Shown one piece after another: positions 25,980 to 34,660 of a stretch of DNA of 64,000 bases; position 1 is the stretch's first letter, and every line of letters begins with the position of its first letter. Origin of the DNA: Aquimarina sp. MAR_2010_214 (GTDB taxonomy: Bacteria > Bacteroidota > Bacteroidia > Flavobacteriales > Flavobacteriaceae). The notes under the pieces were generated by a model, which saw nothing but the letters and a program-made list of their open reading frames with translations, made no database searches and was not told where the DNA came from. Location of the stretch: the NCBI RefSeq assembly GCF_002846555.1, contig NZ_PJMS01000001.1, positions 3,162,001-3,226,000 on the forward strand, written 5' to 3'. The translations under genes and the position numbers were made by a program.

Positions 25980-26168
25980 ATGGGGTTAAATTAAAAACAG
26001 TACGGGTTTTAATTACCAGTATGTAATACTTTTCTTTCTTTAGGTTGATTTTGAACCATTTCATGTTTTTTAGTTTACACGATAGTTCTAATTTTTTGAG
26101 TACATTTATAATGTGCAAGTCACGTTAATTATTTATTTATTATTTATTAATTTAAAATTTTATTTATT

Positions 26169-26555
26169 ATGTCTTTTAAAGCTAAATTAAAAGTAGGAGG
26201 AAAAGAGTACAATGTATTAACTTGTGATTACAATCTACATCAAGAAACTGATCTTACAGGTCGTCCGTCTTCAGTAAGCAGAGGGGGTAAGATTAATTTA
26301 CAATTAGAATCTACTGCTGATACTTTTTTTTCTGATTGGATGTTTAACAATTTTGAAATGAAAAGTGGTTCTATTGTTTTCTTAAAAAGAGACACAGAGG
26401 CTACAGCTAAGGAATTAAAATTTACGGACGCATACGCGGTAAAGTATAAAGAGGTTTTTGATTCTGCGGGTAAAACTCCAATGATAGAATCGATAGCTTT
26501 ATCTGCTAAAGCAATCAGTATGGGTAATGGAGAGCATGTAAATGATTGGGTATAA
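26169..26555 (+). CDS. tssD: T6SS tube protein TssD (Hcp), copy 1
   Basis: A 128-residue tube protein of the Bacteroidota TssD family. It stacks as hexameric rings inside the sheath and is secreted. Typical segments are MSFKAKLKVGGKEYNVLTCD, DLTGRPSSVSRGGKINL and FTDAYAVKYKEVFDS, with a beta-barrel pattern. It follows a 189-bp gap downstream of a terminator, as expected for a separately and strongly expressed hcp gene. It is paralogous to the next gene. Confidence 0.92.
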   Translation: MSFKAKLKVGGKEYNVLTCDYNLHQETDLTGRPSSVSRGGKINLQLESTADTFFSDWMFNNFEMKSGSIVFLKRDTEATAKELKFTDAYAVKYKEVFDSAGKTPMIESIALSAKAISMGNGEHVNDWV

Positions 26556-26589
26556 TCTTAATATATCAATATTTTTAGTATAAATTTCT

Positions 26590-26615
26590 AAAGGGAGTGT
26601 TTTTTCACTCCCTTT
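26590..26615 (+). terminator. Hairpin between the two tssD genes
   Basis: AAAGGGAGTG (26590-26599) pairs perfectly with CACTCCCTTT (26606-26615) around a T6 loop, but only a broken T tract follows. It may be a weak terminator or an RNA stabiliser that raises tssD copy 1 over downstream genes. Confidence 0.6.
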
Positions 26616-26685
26616 GTTATCTAGTTTTTTATGAGATTTATACTGTGCTTTTATTAATAAATTCATCAAATTAAACTTATTTATT

Positions 26686-27081
26686 ATGTCTTTCTTAGCA
26701 AAATTGAATATAGACGGAGAAGAATTTAATGTACTAGAGTGTGACTTTGGGATCAAACAAAATATGGATGAAACTGGTAGACCCAGTGCTAAACCTAAAG
26801 GAGGACAAATACACCTTTTGATTGAGTCAAACTTGAAAATCGATTTTTTTGATTGGGCAACTTCAGGATCCGCAATAAAATCTGGAGAAATCGTTTTTTA
26901 TAGAAGAGATAATGTATCATCTCTTAAAAAAGCAGAATTTAGAGATGCCTACTGTGTGGAGTACAGAGAGCGTTTTAATGCTTCAGATTCTGAGCCTTTG
27001 AGAGTGTTTTTAGTGCTTTCTGCAAAAGAATTGGTGATGAGAGGGACAACTTTTACTAATAACTGGCCCCTTAAAGCTTAA
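26686..27081 (+). CDS. tssD: T6SS tube protein TssD (Hcp), copy 2
   Basis: A 131-residue TssD paralogue (MSFLAKLNIDGEEFNVLECD, ETGRPSAKPKGGQIHL, FRDAYCVEYRERF). It is clearly homologous to copy 1 but well diverged, so it is not a recent duplicate. It may form a distinct ring that carries specific cargo. The lysozyme-like gene begins nine bases after its stop, which suggests that protein is a tube-linked effector or accessory. The hairpin at 26590 separates it from copy 1. Confidence 0.9.
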   Translation: MSFLAKLNIDGEEFNVLECDFGIKQNMDETGRPSAKPKGGQIHLLIESNLKIDFFDWATSGSAIKSGEIVFYRRDNVSSLKKAEFRDAYCVEYRERFNASDSEPLRVFLVLSAKELVMRGTTFTNNWPLKA

Positions 27082-27090
27082 AAACAAGCT

Positions 27091-27816
27091 ATGGGAAAGC
27101 AAGAAAAAAAGAAATCTAAACTTCAAAGAAAAAAGGAGCTAGGCAAGCAATATGGTGTTTATATGAACGCATATGGCGGTTATGCAGATGAAGAAAAAGA
27201 ACGCCCATTAGTTGATATCATAGAAAAAGTAGCACTTCATGTAGGTATGATACCATCTTACTTGCATACTATAATTATGGGAGAAGGATTGGGGTATTTA
27301 TATATAGATTTAGATACTAATTATAAAAAAGGAAAGCTTGTAACGGATAACACGATTAGTGGATTTCAACATTTAGGGCTTGATTTTTTTAGCTCTCCAA
27401 GAGAATTGCCTAGGTTTAAGAAATACCTTCCGACTGGTTATAATGAAGGAGATGAGTATACTGCTGTGATGGAGAATCGTAATGAGAGGTATGGAGTAGA
27501 ACAAGTTCCTAGTGCTAATTTTAAAGATTTAGAAAGTGCAATATATGGCTTTGCTGCTGTGATCAAACATCGTCAGGAGTTATTTGTAAAACATTACAAA
27601 CAATATGGGTATACTAACCCAGATGAAGATCAGATCGCATATTGGACTTATTATTACTATCAGGCAGAAGGAGATGCTCGACGTGCCTTGCAATCCAGAG
27701 GAGAATTTGATATCTTTAAGGATAAAGCTACTTCCAGATTAGCTATACATGTAAAAGCTTTAGAAAGAGTGGCAGCCTGGAGATATGTACAACATTATGA
27801 TATATTTTCACAATGA
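27091..27816 (+). CDS. Lysozyme-like protein, candidate tube-delivered cell-wall effector
   Basis: A 241-residue protein with a strongly basic N-terminus (MGKQEKKKSKLQRKKELGKQ) and no signal peptide. The core IPSYLHTIIMGEGLGYLYID places a Glu after a P-x-x-L helix in the way that lysozyme-like transglycosylases do. Later segments LESAIYGFAAVIKHRQELF and a YY-rich block with DEDQIAYWTYYYYQAEGDAR would complete a helical lobe. It follows tssD copy 2 by nine bases and overlaps the next gene by four (ATGA). I infer a peptidoglycan-degrading effector with the next gene as its immunity protein. A structural role is the alternative. Confidence 0.55.
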   Translation: MGKQEKKKSKLQRKKELGKQYGVYMNAYGGYADEEKERPLVDIIEKVALHVGMIPSYLHTIIMGEGLGYLYIDLDTNYKKGKLVTDNTISGFQHLGLDFFSSPRELPRFKKYLPTGYNEGDEYTAVMENRNERYGVEQVPSANFKDLESAIYGFAAVIKHRQELFVKHYKQYGYTNPDEDQIAYWTYYYYQAEGDARRALQSRGEFDIFKDKATSRLAIHVKALERVAAWRYVQHYDIFSQ

Positions 27817-28562
27817 GAAAATTCATTTTTTATAGTTTACTATCAATACTTAGTTTGTCCTGTAATGCTCAAACCAAAGAGAACTCTAAATCAGACTATG
27901 ATGCAGAATTGGTTGATTTATATGAGAAATTAAGGGATAGCTTATATAATGATGATTTTACGATTAGTAGAAAAGTTATCAAAGAATTCAAACATAAATT
28001 ATACCAAACCTTAGAAGAAACAGAAAATTCAAATTTTAAGTTTGATGATTTAGAACAAAAAATAAAAATAGTCTCTTCAGAGGATAAGCGACTTATGATT
28101 TTTAGTTGGAACGAATCTAATGGGATGAATCGAAGAGATTACAACTCTGCTTTTAGATATAATGATGGCAATAAAGTATATGTTAATGATCTGGTCAATA
28201 CTCATAAAAACCCAGAAGTAACAGATATTAATGTCAGTTATTTCGAAATTTATAATTTAGAAAAGGACAATTATCTTGTTTTGGGATATGGAACTTATGG
28301 AAGTGGACAAGAGTTTTATACTGCACGATCTTTATCATTTAAAAAAGACATCTTTAGTGATTGCAATGCCTGTTTTAATAAGAAAAACATACTGGTATTG
28401 AGAAAAACGAGAGGAAATAAAGATAGTATTATATATGATCCAGAACGTATGTCTCTTACATATCCCGAATATATAGAAGATGAGAAAAGTGGTTTTATGA
28501 AACCTACAGGTAGAATAATTACTTTATCTTATAAAAATGGTATGTTTTCTATTGATCAATAG
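27813..28562 (+). CDS. Exported protein, candidate immunity partner of the lysozyme-like protein
   Basis: A 249-residue protein with an N-terminal signal (MRKFIFYSLLSILSLSCNAQ). Processing could be lipoprotein-type at the Cys or signal peptidase I after NAQ. The mature part is alpha then beta, with NYLVLGYGTYGSGQEFYTAR and a C-terminal hairpin; I recognise no domain. Its ATG overlaps the stop of the lysozyme-like gene, a coupling usual for effector-immunity pairs, and a periplasmic location is where an anti-lysozyme immunity protein must act. This role is inferred from context only. Confidence 0.5.
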   Translation: MRKFIFYSLLSILSLSCNAQTKENSKSDYDAELVDLYEKLRDSLYNDDFTISRKVIKEFKHKLYQTLEETENSNFKFDDLEQKIKIVSSEDKRLMIFSWNESNGMNRRDYNSAFRYNDGNKVYVNDLVNTHKNPEVTDINVSYFEIYNLEKDNYLVLGYGTYGSGQEFYTARSLSFKKDIFSDCNACFNKKNILVLRKTRGNKDSIIYDPERMSLTYPEYIEDEKSGFMKPTGRIITLSYKNGMFSIDQ

Positions 28563-28607
28563 AAAACACCTGTTTTTAGAAATAATCTGAACACAAAATA
28601 AAAAATT

Positions 28608-30068
28608 ATGGCATTACAATCCAATATTCAGATATTTATAGGAGGAACTCTCATTCCTACTTATAAGAGATTAATGCTCCGACAAGATCTAGATTCACAC
28701 CATATACTAGAGTTGGTATGTCGTATGGATGTACTAGAAAAACTTGGTGGGGAGATGGCCTCAGAGAGTAAAAATTTTCTGGGAGAAATTATTACTTTAC
28801 AAGTCTCCTCTTCTCAAGGTTTTTCAGGTTATGGAGAATTAGAGTTTAAAGGAGTAGTGATCAAAGTAAATAATACCAAAGGTTTTGATAACGGAGAAGA
28901 GGATACTGTAGAAATAAAAGCACAAAGTGCTAGTATTATTGCAGATGATGGTCCTCATTTTGCTTCTCATAATGATGTAGGATTGGCAGAAATATTAAAC
29001 AAAACATTTCAAGGATATGATCAATCTAAATTAGAAACTAGTTTTAATCCGACAGTTACTTCTAATATACACTACAGTGTTCAACATAATGATAGTGCTT
29101 ATCAATATGCAAGTAGATTAGCTGCACAATATAGTGAGTGGTTCTATTATGATGGAAAGGCTCTAATCTTTGGAAAACCAAAAGATAGCGAAGAAGTAAT
29201 TTTGACATATGGTCATGATCTTAAAAAATTCACTTTAGAACTTAACCCAACTCCAAATAACTTCAAGTACTTTACCAATGATTATCTTACAGATGGACTA
29301 CATGAGAAGACCACTACAGGAGTAAATTCTGGTGTAAATGGATATAATAGTTTTACAAGTAATAAAAGTGAAGAGATTTATGCCAAGGAGACTAGTGTTT
29401 ATCTTAATTCATATAATGATCCAGAGTTAAAACAACGTTTTGATAAACATGTAGAACAGCAAAAGAAAACACAAGAACTAAAACAAGTTCTTATCAAGGG
29501 AGTTAGTGATAACCCGGGAGTTTATCTTGGACAAGTAATAAAGATAAAGGAAGCGTCTGGTTCCCAGGGGAGTTATCGAATTACTAAGGTAATGCATACT
29601 GCGACAGAAAATGGTAATTATATAAATCGTTTTGAAGGGGTTACAGCTGATATCGATGTGTATCCAAATACGAATACAATGGCATTTCCTAAAAGTGGAT
29701 CTCAAGTAGCTATTGTAACAGAAAATTCGGATCCTGATGGGTTGAGTCGAATAAAAGTACAATTTCCGTGGCAAAGACCAGATGGAGAAACAACACCATG
29801 GCTTCGTATGATCACTCCACATTCTGGAGGGGAGAAAGGTTTCCATTTTATACCAGAGATAGGAGAAGAGGTACTGGTTGGTTTTGAAGGAGGTAATGCA
29901 GAACGTCCTTATGTGATGGGAGCCTTGTATAACGGAGGTAAAAATGCTCAGAACTGGCAATCCCAAAATAACGATGTTAAAGCAATTCGTACTCGTAGCG
30001 GACATACTATCGAACTTAATGATAGCAAAGGAGCTGAGTTTATTACCATAACAGATAAGAATAGAAAT
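28608..30068 (+). repeat. 1461-bp direct repeat, copy 1 (vgrG body)
   Basis: Matches 36296-37756 without a gap at a constant offset of 7688. By eye there are about two dozen base differences, nearly all silent; only two of about 487 residues change (Ala/Thr and Lys/Thr). The match stops sharply after AGAAAT, where the needle domains diverge. Confidence 0.95.
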
Positions 30069-30392
30069 ATCATTCGTATTGATACCGTAAAAAATAATAT
30101 TGAGATTTCAGCAGGGGAGACGATGACTTTGATGGCTAAAAATATAAAAATCAAAGCCGAAGAAAATATCGATATGGTAGCAGGAAAAGACTTTACAAAA
30201 AGTGTAGCCGAGAATTATAATGTAATGACAAAAAATAGTACTCAGATTGTTGAAGAAACACTAATGACAGATTCTAAGAAACAACAAAATGTTTCAGATG
30301 AAATTTCTATTAGTAGTAACAGTAAAAATCTTACGTTAGTTTCTGGTAAAACAGTTGATGTACAAAGTGAAGAAAAAGTAAAACTGTTTTAA
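28608..30392 (+). CDS. tssI: VgrG spike protein (TssI), copy 1
   Basis: A 594-residue VgrG. The N-terminal gp27-like region is about residues 1-360 and includes YQYASRLAAQYSEWFYYDG. The gp5 OB-fold follows (KSGSQVAIVTENSDPDGLSR, KVQFPWQRPDGETTPWLRM, GEEVLVGFEGGNAERPYVMG). The C-terminal beta-helix needle has repeating short strands (IEISAGETMTLMAKNIKIKA). The first 1461 bases are nearly identical to the second vgrG; the needles diverge. It is followed at once by an adaptor-like gene and a DUF4280 tip, so it likely loads the OmpA-domain effector. It starts at ATG 28608 with an A-rich leader. Confidence 0.95.
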   Translation: MALQSNIQIFIGGTLIPTYKRLMLRQDLDSHHILELVCRMDVLEKLGGEMASESKNFLGEIITLQVSSSQGFSGYGELEFKGVVIKVNNTKGFDNGEEDTVEIKAQSASIIADDGPHFASHNDVGLAEILNKTFQGYDQSKLETSFNPTVTSNIHYSVQHNDSAYQYASRLAAQYSEWFYYDGKALIFGKPKDSEEVILTYGHDLKKFTLELNPTPNNFKYFTNDYLTDGLHEKTTTGVNSGVNGYNSFTSNKSEEIYAKETSVYLNSYNDPELKQRFDKHVEQQKKTQELKQVLIKGVSDNPGVYLGQVIKIKEASGSQGSYRITKVMHTATENGNYINRFEGVTADIDVYPNTNTMAFPKSGSQVAIVTENSDPDGLSRIKVQFPWQRPDGETTPWLRMITPHSGGEKGFHFIPEIGEEVLVGFEGGNAERPYVMGALYNGGKNAQNWQSQNNDVKAIRTRSGHTIELNDSKGAEFITITDKNRNIIRIDTVKNNIEISAGETMTLMAKNIKIKAEENIDMVAGKDFTKSVAENYNVMTKNSTQIVEETLMTDSKKQQNVSDEISISSNSKNLTLVSGKTVDVQSEEKVKLF

Positions 30393-30397
30393 GTTAA

Positions 30398-31360
30398 ATG
30401 TCATCTGTTCCTACTGCTATAACATCTATTGAAAAATGTGCGCTTAAAGAATCACATTTATACCTTAAACCCGATGGATTTTCTGGGAAGTATGGCTGTA
30501 TGGTTGTTTTTGAAGATAATAACCAAAAAAATGAACTGCGATATAAATTAGATATTACTTTTATTGAAAGATCTAATGAAATTAATACGGTCTATTCAAT
30601 AGATAGGGATGATGAAGTGTTTATAAATGATAGAGCTCCAGAAAATTTTATAGATCAATTAGCATTTGAAGCGAGTACTTTTATGTATCCCTTATTAGTA
30701 ACAACAAATTATGAAGGAAAGATTTTTGATATCGCAAACTTTGAAGCTGTAAAAAATCGATGGAGAAAACATCAAAAAGAACTAAAAGAAAAGTATAAAG
30801 GTAAATTAGTTGATCTTTATTTAAAACGTATGGACGAGGCATTACAGTCCAAAAATATATTCGAACAGAAAATATTAAAAGATTGGTTTTTATACTTATA
30901 CTTTGCTCCTTTATATACATCATACTCAGATGACTATTTTGTGTATAAAAAGATAACATATCCAATAGTGAACAAAATAACTCCTGTTAGTTATGATGTA
31001 GAGCAAAAGATAGAAAAGCATAAAAAAGGATTTCGAGTTAAAATAAATGGAGAGATTCAAGATGATCGATGTGCTAAGGATATAGAACAGTTCCTAAACA
31101 CACCTTACCATAATATAATTAATCCGGGAGAGAAAGACTTGAAAGGAGAATGTGAGATTCAATATCTTATAAACGATGTGTCTGGAATTGTAGAAGGATA
31201 TGATGCCAAATTTAGAACAAGTTTCAGAGTTGAAAAAAAAATAAATGTGAGAATGTTTTTGTTAGAACATTTACAAAATAAAAACCAATCACTTGATGCC
31301 GAAGAAGAGAATAAAACAAAATCTAAAAAAGGCTTTTTTTCAAGACTTTTTAGTAGCTAA
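30398..31360 (+). CDS. Putative T6SS effector adaptor, copy 1 (unrecognised family)
   Basis: A 320-residue cytoplasmic protein with no signal peptide or assigned domain. It sits between vgrG and a DUF4280 tip gene, five bases after the vgrG stop. Its middle segment (NYEGKIFDIANFEAVKNRW, then KDWFLYLYFAPLY) matches in spacing and chemistry a segment in the 40645 gene (NFKLIKVTNASEIRAKW, then EDNFYTFFFSDLF). That gene sits at the same point of the second island. This paralogy and the position suggest a loading chaperone or adaptor, similar in role to Tap/DUF4123 or EagR proteins, but I see no sequence tie to those. The C-terminal tail is basic (KTKSKKGFFSRLFSS). Confidence 0.6.
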   Translation: MSSVPTAITSIEKCALKESHLYLKPDGFSGKYGCMVVFEDNNQKNELRYKLDITFIERSNEINTVYSIDRDDEVFINDRAPENFIDQLAFEASTFMYPLLVTTNYEGKIFDIANFEAVKNRWRKHQKELKEKYKGKLVDLYLKRMDEALQSKNIFEQKILKDWFLYLYFAPLYTSYSDDYFVYKKITYPIVNKITPVSYDVEQKIEKHKKGFRVKINGEIQDDRCAKDIEQFLNTPYHNIINPGEKDLKGECEIQYLINDVSGIVEGYDAKFRTSFRVEKKINVRMFLLEHLQNKNQSLDAEEENKTKSKKGFFSRLFSS

Positions 31361-31372
31361 AACGAGATCATT

Positions 31373-31864
31373 ATGAGTCAGAAATATGTAGTAGTACAGG
31401 GAGCAAAATGTAAATGTCAATTTGGTGATGGGTCGGATACATTAAAAATAACGTCACATAGCAAATATTACGCCAATGATAAAGATACTGCAGACAAACT
31501 TATAGCGACTACAATGGAATTAGGGGGAGCTACTTTTGAAGCTAATACATTTGGACAATGTAAGTTACAACCAACAGGTAGTAGTTTTAAGCCTTGTCAA
31601 ATTGTAGTGACCAAGTGGGATGGGTTTTATGAGGATGTTACCTTTGGTAATAATGGTCAGATATTAGTAGAAGATAGTAAAGCTATTTGTCCAATTGCAG
31701 GTAGCCCTTGTATAAGTATTATTAGTCACGGTCAATCCTCGGCAGGAAGTGTTAGTAGTGCTAAAGAAGCAGATAGTAATGTACATCAGCAAATCAATCC
31801 AATGGTTGATACTGATGGTATTGATAAAGAAGAATCAAATATTGAACAAGTGAACTTTTCATAA
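31373..31864 (+). CDS. DUF4280 PAAR-like tip protein, copy 1
   Basis: A 163-residue protein of the DUF4280 family, the PAAR-like tip that caps VgrG in Bacteroidota and some Firmicutes contractile systems. Typical features are the N-terminal VVVQGAKCKCQFGDG, conserved Cys and Pro in FGQCKLQPTGSSFKPC, and the late AICPIAGSPCISII. The last 40 residues are polar and form a tail toward the downstream effector. It begins 12 bases after the adaptor candidate and ends 10 bases before the effector gene. Confidence 0.85.
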   Translation: MSQKYVVVQGAKCKCQFGDGSDTLKITSHSKYYANDKDTADKLIATTMELGGATFEANTFGQCKLQPTGSSFKPCQIVVTKWDGFYEDVTFGNNGQILVEDSKAICPIAGSPCISIISHGQSSAGSVSSAKEADSNVHQQINPMVDTDGIDKEESNIEQVNFS

Positions 31865-31874
31865 TTTTTTTAAT

Positions 31875-34658
31875 ATGCCTCAAGGAGTAGAGAAAATTAC
31901 GTTTACTGATCCAGATGTATTTAACATCAATAACTTTGTGGCCGCAAACCGCGCAGTAGACCCACCAAATAATTGGATCATAAAAGCTAATAGGGCTGTT
32001 GAATTAAAAGCAGTATATTATCCAGATACACCGCAAACATTATATAATACTGCAAAATGGATTATACAACCTAAAACTGGGAAAATCTATTCGATAGATG
32101 ATCGAAGAGATAAAACAGGTGATATAGGTTTTTTATCAATGGAACCTAAATTTTGTGGACCGCAGGAATTTATTATAGAAGCTTTTACTGATCAACCAAC
32201 AAATCAATATCCTCAACAATTAACTTTTAGAGGATATGCTCCACGAAAAATTGTAAAAGCAACTTGGAGTAAAACAAATGGAGGTGAAGGTATTGAAGGT
32301 TCCATAAAATATGGAGATGTTGTATATCTAAATGTACAAACAGAAGGGTTAAATGGATCTCGGCTTGCAGTCGAAGTATATGATAAAACATACGCATGGG
32401 GGGATAATATGGTAACCTCAGAAACTGTAAAATGTGAAGAAGGAGAAATTAACATTGGTTTCAGAAATACTTTTACTTGGAAAAGTAGATGGCAAGTAGG
32501 AGAGGATGATTTTTATATAAAGGTTAAATATGGTGCAGAATATGTAAAAGATAATCATGATGATGATATTCATGCAAGATTTTTAACAATTGAAAATGAT
32601 ATTTCTTCACGAGAAGTAGCATCTTCAACCACAGAAAGACCTGCCACGGTTGGACAAACTCAAGTTAATTTTGAACGCTACGAATTATGCAGGTTTGAGA
32701 AAATCACAATCACAGATGACAGTCAGGATGTAGTGCTTTTCGATCAAAAATCTTTAGGAATAGATGTAGAGGAAGGCAAAAAAGAATTTCAGGTTTCCGA
32801 AACGATACACTTTGATGTAGATAAATCAAATATAAGAGATGATGCTAAACCTATATTAGAAGGAATAGCTCGACTTTTAATAGATAATCCTAGAATACCA
32901 ATTACATTAGGAGCACATTGTGATAGTCGTGCGGATAATGACTATAATGCTAGATTGTCGTTGGATAGGGCTAATTCTTCTAAAAGCCACTTGGTTGGTT
33001 TGGGAGTAAATGGTGATTTGATAACCACGTTTGGATATGGAGAAGAAAGACCACTGATACCAGATCCTACTGATGGAACAGAGCTTACAGAAGAAGAGCA
33101 TCAATTGAATCGAAGGGTGACTATAGAATTTATGATATTTGGTGCAGATGCAGAGAGTATCATTTTTGAAGTTATTTCTGGAGATACTGAGTTTCCAAAA
33201 CCAATTACTTTTCAAATTGATGAATTCAATACAGATCAATGTATTCGAAGAGGTATGCGGAATGAAGATCACAGAATGGAAGTTCCTATCAAAATTCTAA
33301 CTGTTGATAATAATGCAACTAATGCAGATACAAAGCAAGGTAGCAATTTTACCTCCGAGGTTTTCTCTGATATGTCGAGAATTGGCATTACTCCTATTAA
33401 ATATATATGGCCGATAAGTAGTCCTCAGAATCAGTTTCAATATCATATACATAGTTGTAGATATTATGCATATCCTGATAAACCAACATTATTAGGTAAT
33501 ATTTATCCGGATATCAAATGGAAACTCGAATTCTTTTTAAATCTTTCTAATGAGCTTAGTGTCAGATGGCAAAACCAAAGCCCTGCGCAACATAGGGAGT
33601 TACAACAAAAAGCAGGTAGAATTGGAGCAGAAAATAGATGGCAACAAAAGGATACATCTTTTGGTTTTGAAATTGAAGCAAAATGGAATAAATCAGGAGA
33701 AGACTCTTATGCTCGTACCCAATCTTTGAAAGTAGAATTTGAGCGTAAAATCAAAAAACTCTATGATATGTTTTCTTCAATAGGAAACATTGCTTCAGGA
33801 ATAACAAATAAAACGAAAGGAAATATTAGAAATATGGGATTCCGAGGTGTTCCTGCAGTTTTTTCTGTTACTCCTCCTAATCTAAGTTTAACAGGCAACT
33901 GGTTTCTTAAAAGAGCGCAAGAAAGTGATAAGGCTATTAAAGAAATTGGGACTCAAATAGAGATAGAGTTTAAAGCAAGTCCTCTGATAGGTTTAGAGAT
34001 TACTATTGATCTTATTGGAGCGGCCATAGGAGTGGCGGCAGGTGCTATAAGTGGAGGAAGTGCTTCAACGAAAGCGGTTGAATTATGGCAAACATTTGAT
34101 GATGCTCTTAATGAAGGTAAAGGAATTGGAGGAGAAGAAGCTGGGGCAGATGTTAAGGCGGATGTATATGTAGATTTGGTATTATCAGGAGAAATAAGCT
34201 CCGAAATTGGTTTTTCTTTTAATACTGTTGGAGATCCAAACCCAGGAGTAAAACTCGAATTAGCAAGCAAAATTGGAATTGAGTTAAAAGCAGGGATTTT
34301 AATTGAAGGTGAAATAAGGGCTTGGGTAGTAAAAGCAAATGCTTATTTTAAAGCTACCGCCAGTGGAAAAGCATCGATAACTTTCGGACATGGAGTAGAA
34401 TATGATGACAAAGGACTTTTCTATATTCCTCAACTTGGTTTTGATGGTTTAGACGTAGAGTACGAAGTTTCTGCAGCAGCAGGACTTTCTATAGAAAAAG
34501 ATATCGTTGAAGGAGCGCCTGAGGTTGATTGGGATAATAGTTGGACTATACTTAAAGATGAATATAAAGAATTAGTGCCCAAATTTGATGTTGTTAAAAG
34601 TTTAGCGGAGTTAACAGGGTTTGATCCTAAGATTCCAATAATGAGAAATGATTCGTAA
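31875..34658 (+). CDS. Large T6SS effector candidate with OmpA domain and glycine-zipper/beta-rich C-terminus
   Basis: A 927-residue protein without a signal peptide, directly after the DUF4280 gene. The N-terminal beta region has an Ig-like segment at about residues 123-240 (IKYGDVVYLNVQTEGLNG). An OmpA-like peptidoglycan-binding domain follows at about 305-415 (IHFDVDKSNIRDDAKPIL, YNARLSLDRANSSKSHL, QLNRRVTIEF). The C-terminal region begins with a Gly/Ala hydrophobic stretch at about 712-735 (DLIGAAIGVAAGAISGGS). Alternating amphipathic strands come next, suggesting membrane insertion. I infer a pore-forming or envelope-acting effector anchored to target peptidoglycan. The downstream lipoprotein is the immunity candidate. 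The exact toxin activity is unknown. Confidence 0.65.
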   Translation: MPQGVEKITFTDPDVFNINNFVAANRAVDPPNNWIIKANRAVELKAVYYPDTPQTLYNTAKWIIQPKTGKIYSIDDRRDKTGDIGFLSMEPKFCGPQEFIIEAFTDQPTNQYPQQLTFRGYAPRKIVKATWSKTNGGEGIEGSIKYGDVVYLNVQTEGLNGSRLAVEVYDKTYAWGDNMVTSETVKCEEGEINIGFRNTFTWKSRWQVGEDDFYIKVKYGAEYVKDNHDDDIHARFLTIENDISSREVASSTTERPATVGQTQVNFERYELCRFEKITITDDSQDVVLFDQKSLGIDVEEGKKEFQVSETIHFDVDKSNIRDDAKPILEGIARLLIDNPRIPITLGAHCDSRADNDYNARLSLDRANSSKSHLVGLGVNGDLITTFGYGEERPLIPDPTDGTELTEEEHQLNRRVTIEFMIFGADAESIIFEVISGDTEFPKPITFQIDEFNTDQCIRRGMRNEDHRMEVPIKILTVDNNATNADTKQGSNFTSEVFSDMSRIGITPIKYIWPISSPQNQFQYHIHSCRYYAYPDKPTLLGNIYPDIKWKLEFFLNLSNELSVRWQNQSPAQHRELQQKAGRIGAENRWQQKDTSFGFEIEAKWNKSGEDSYARTQSLKVEFERKIKKLYDMFSSIGNIASGITNKTKGNIRNMGFRGVPAVFSVTPPNLSLTGNWFLKRAQESDKAIKEIGTQIEIEFKASPLIGLEITIDLIGAAIGVAAGAISGGSASTKAVELWQTFDDALNEGKGIGGEEAGADVKADVYVDLVLSGEISSEIGFSFNTVGDPNPGVKLELASKIGIELKAGILIEGEIRAWVVKANAYFKATASGKASITFGHGVEYDDKGLFYIPQLGFDGLDVEYEVSAAAGLSIEKDIVEGAPEVDWDNSWTILKDEYKELVPKFDVVKSLAELTGFDPKIPIMRNDS

Positions 34659-34660
34659 TA

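Noticed and set aside
29478..30005. A long antisense reading frame inside vgrG copy 1, also present antisense in vgrG copy 2
   Set aside because: Its conservation follows directly from the duplicated vgrG sequence; composition is Cys/Ser/Tyr/Ile-rich and implausible, and it has no leader of its own.
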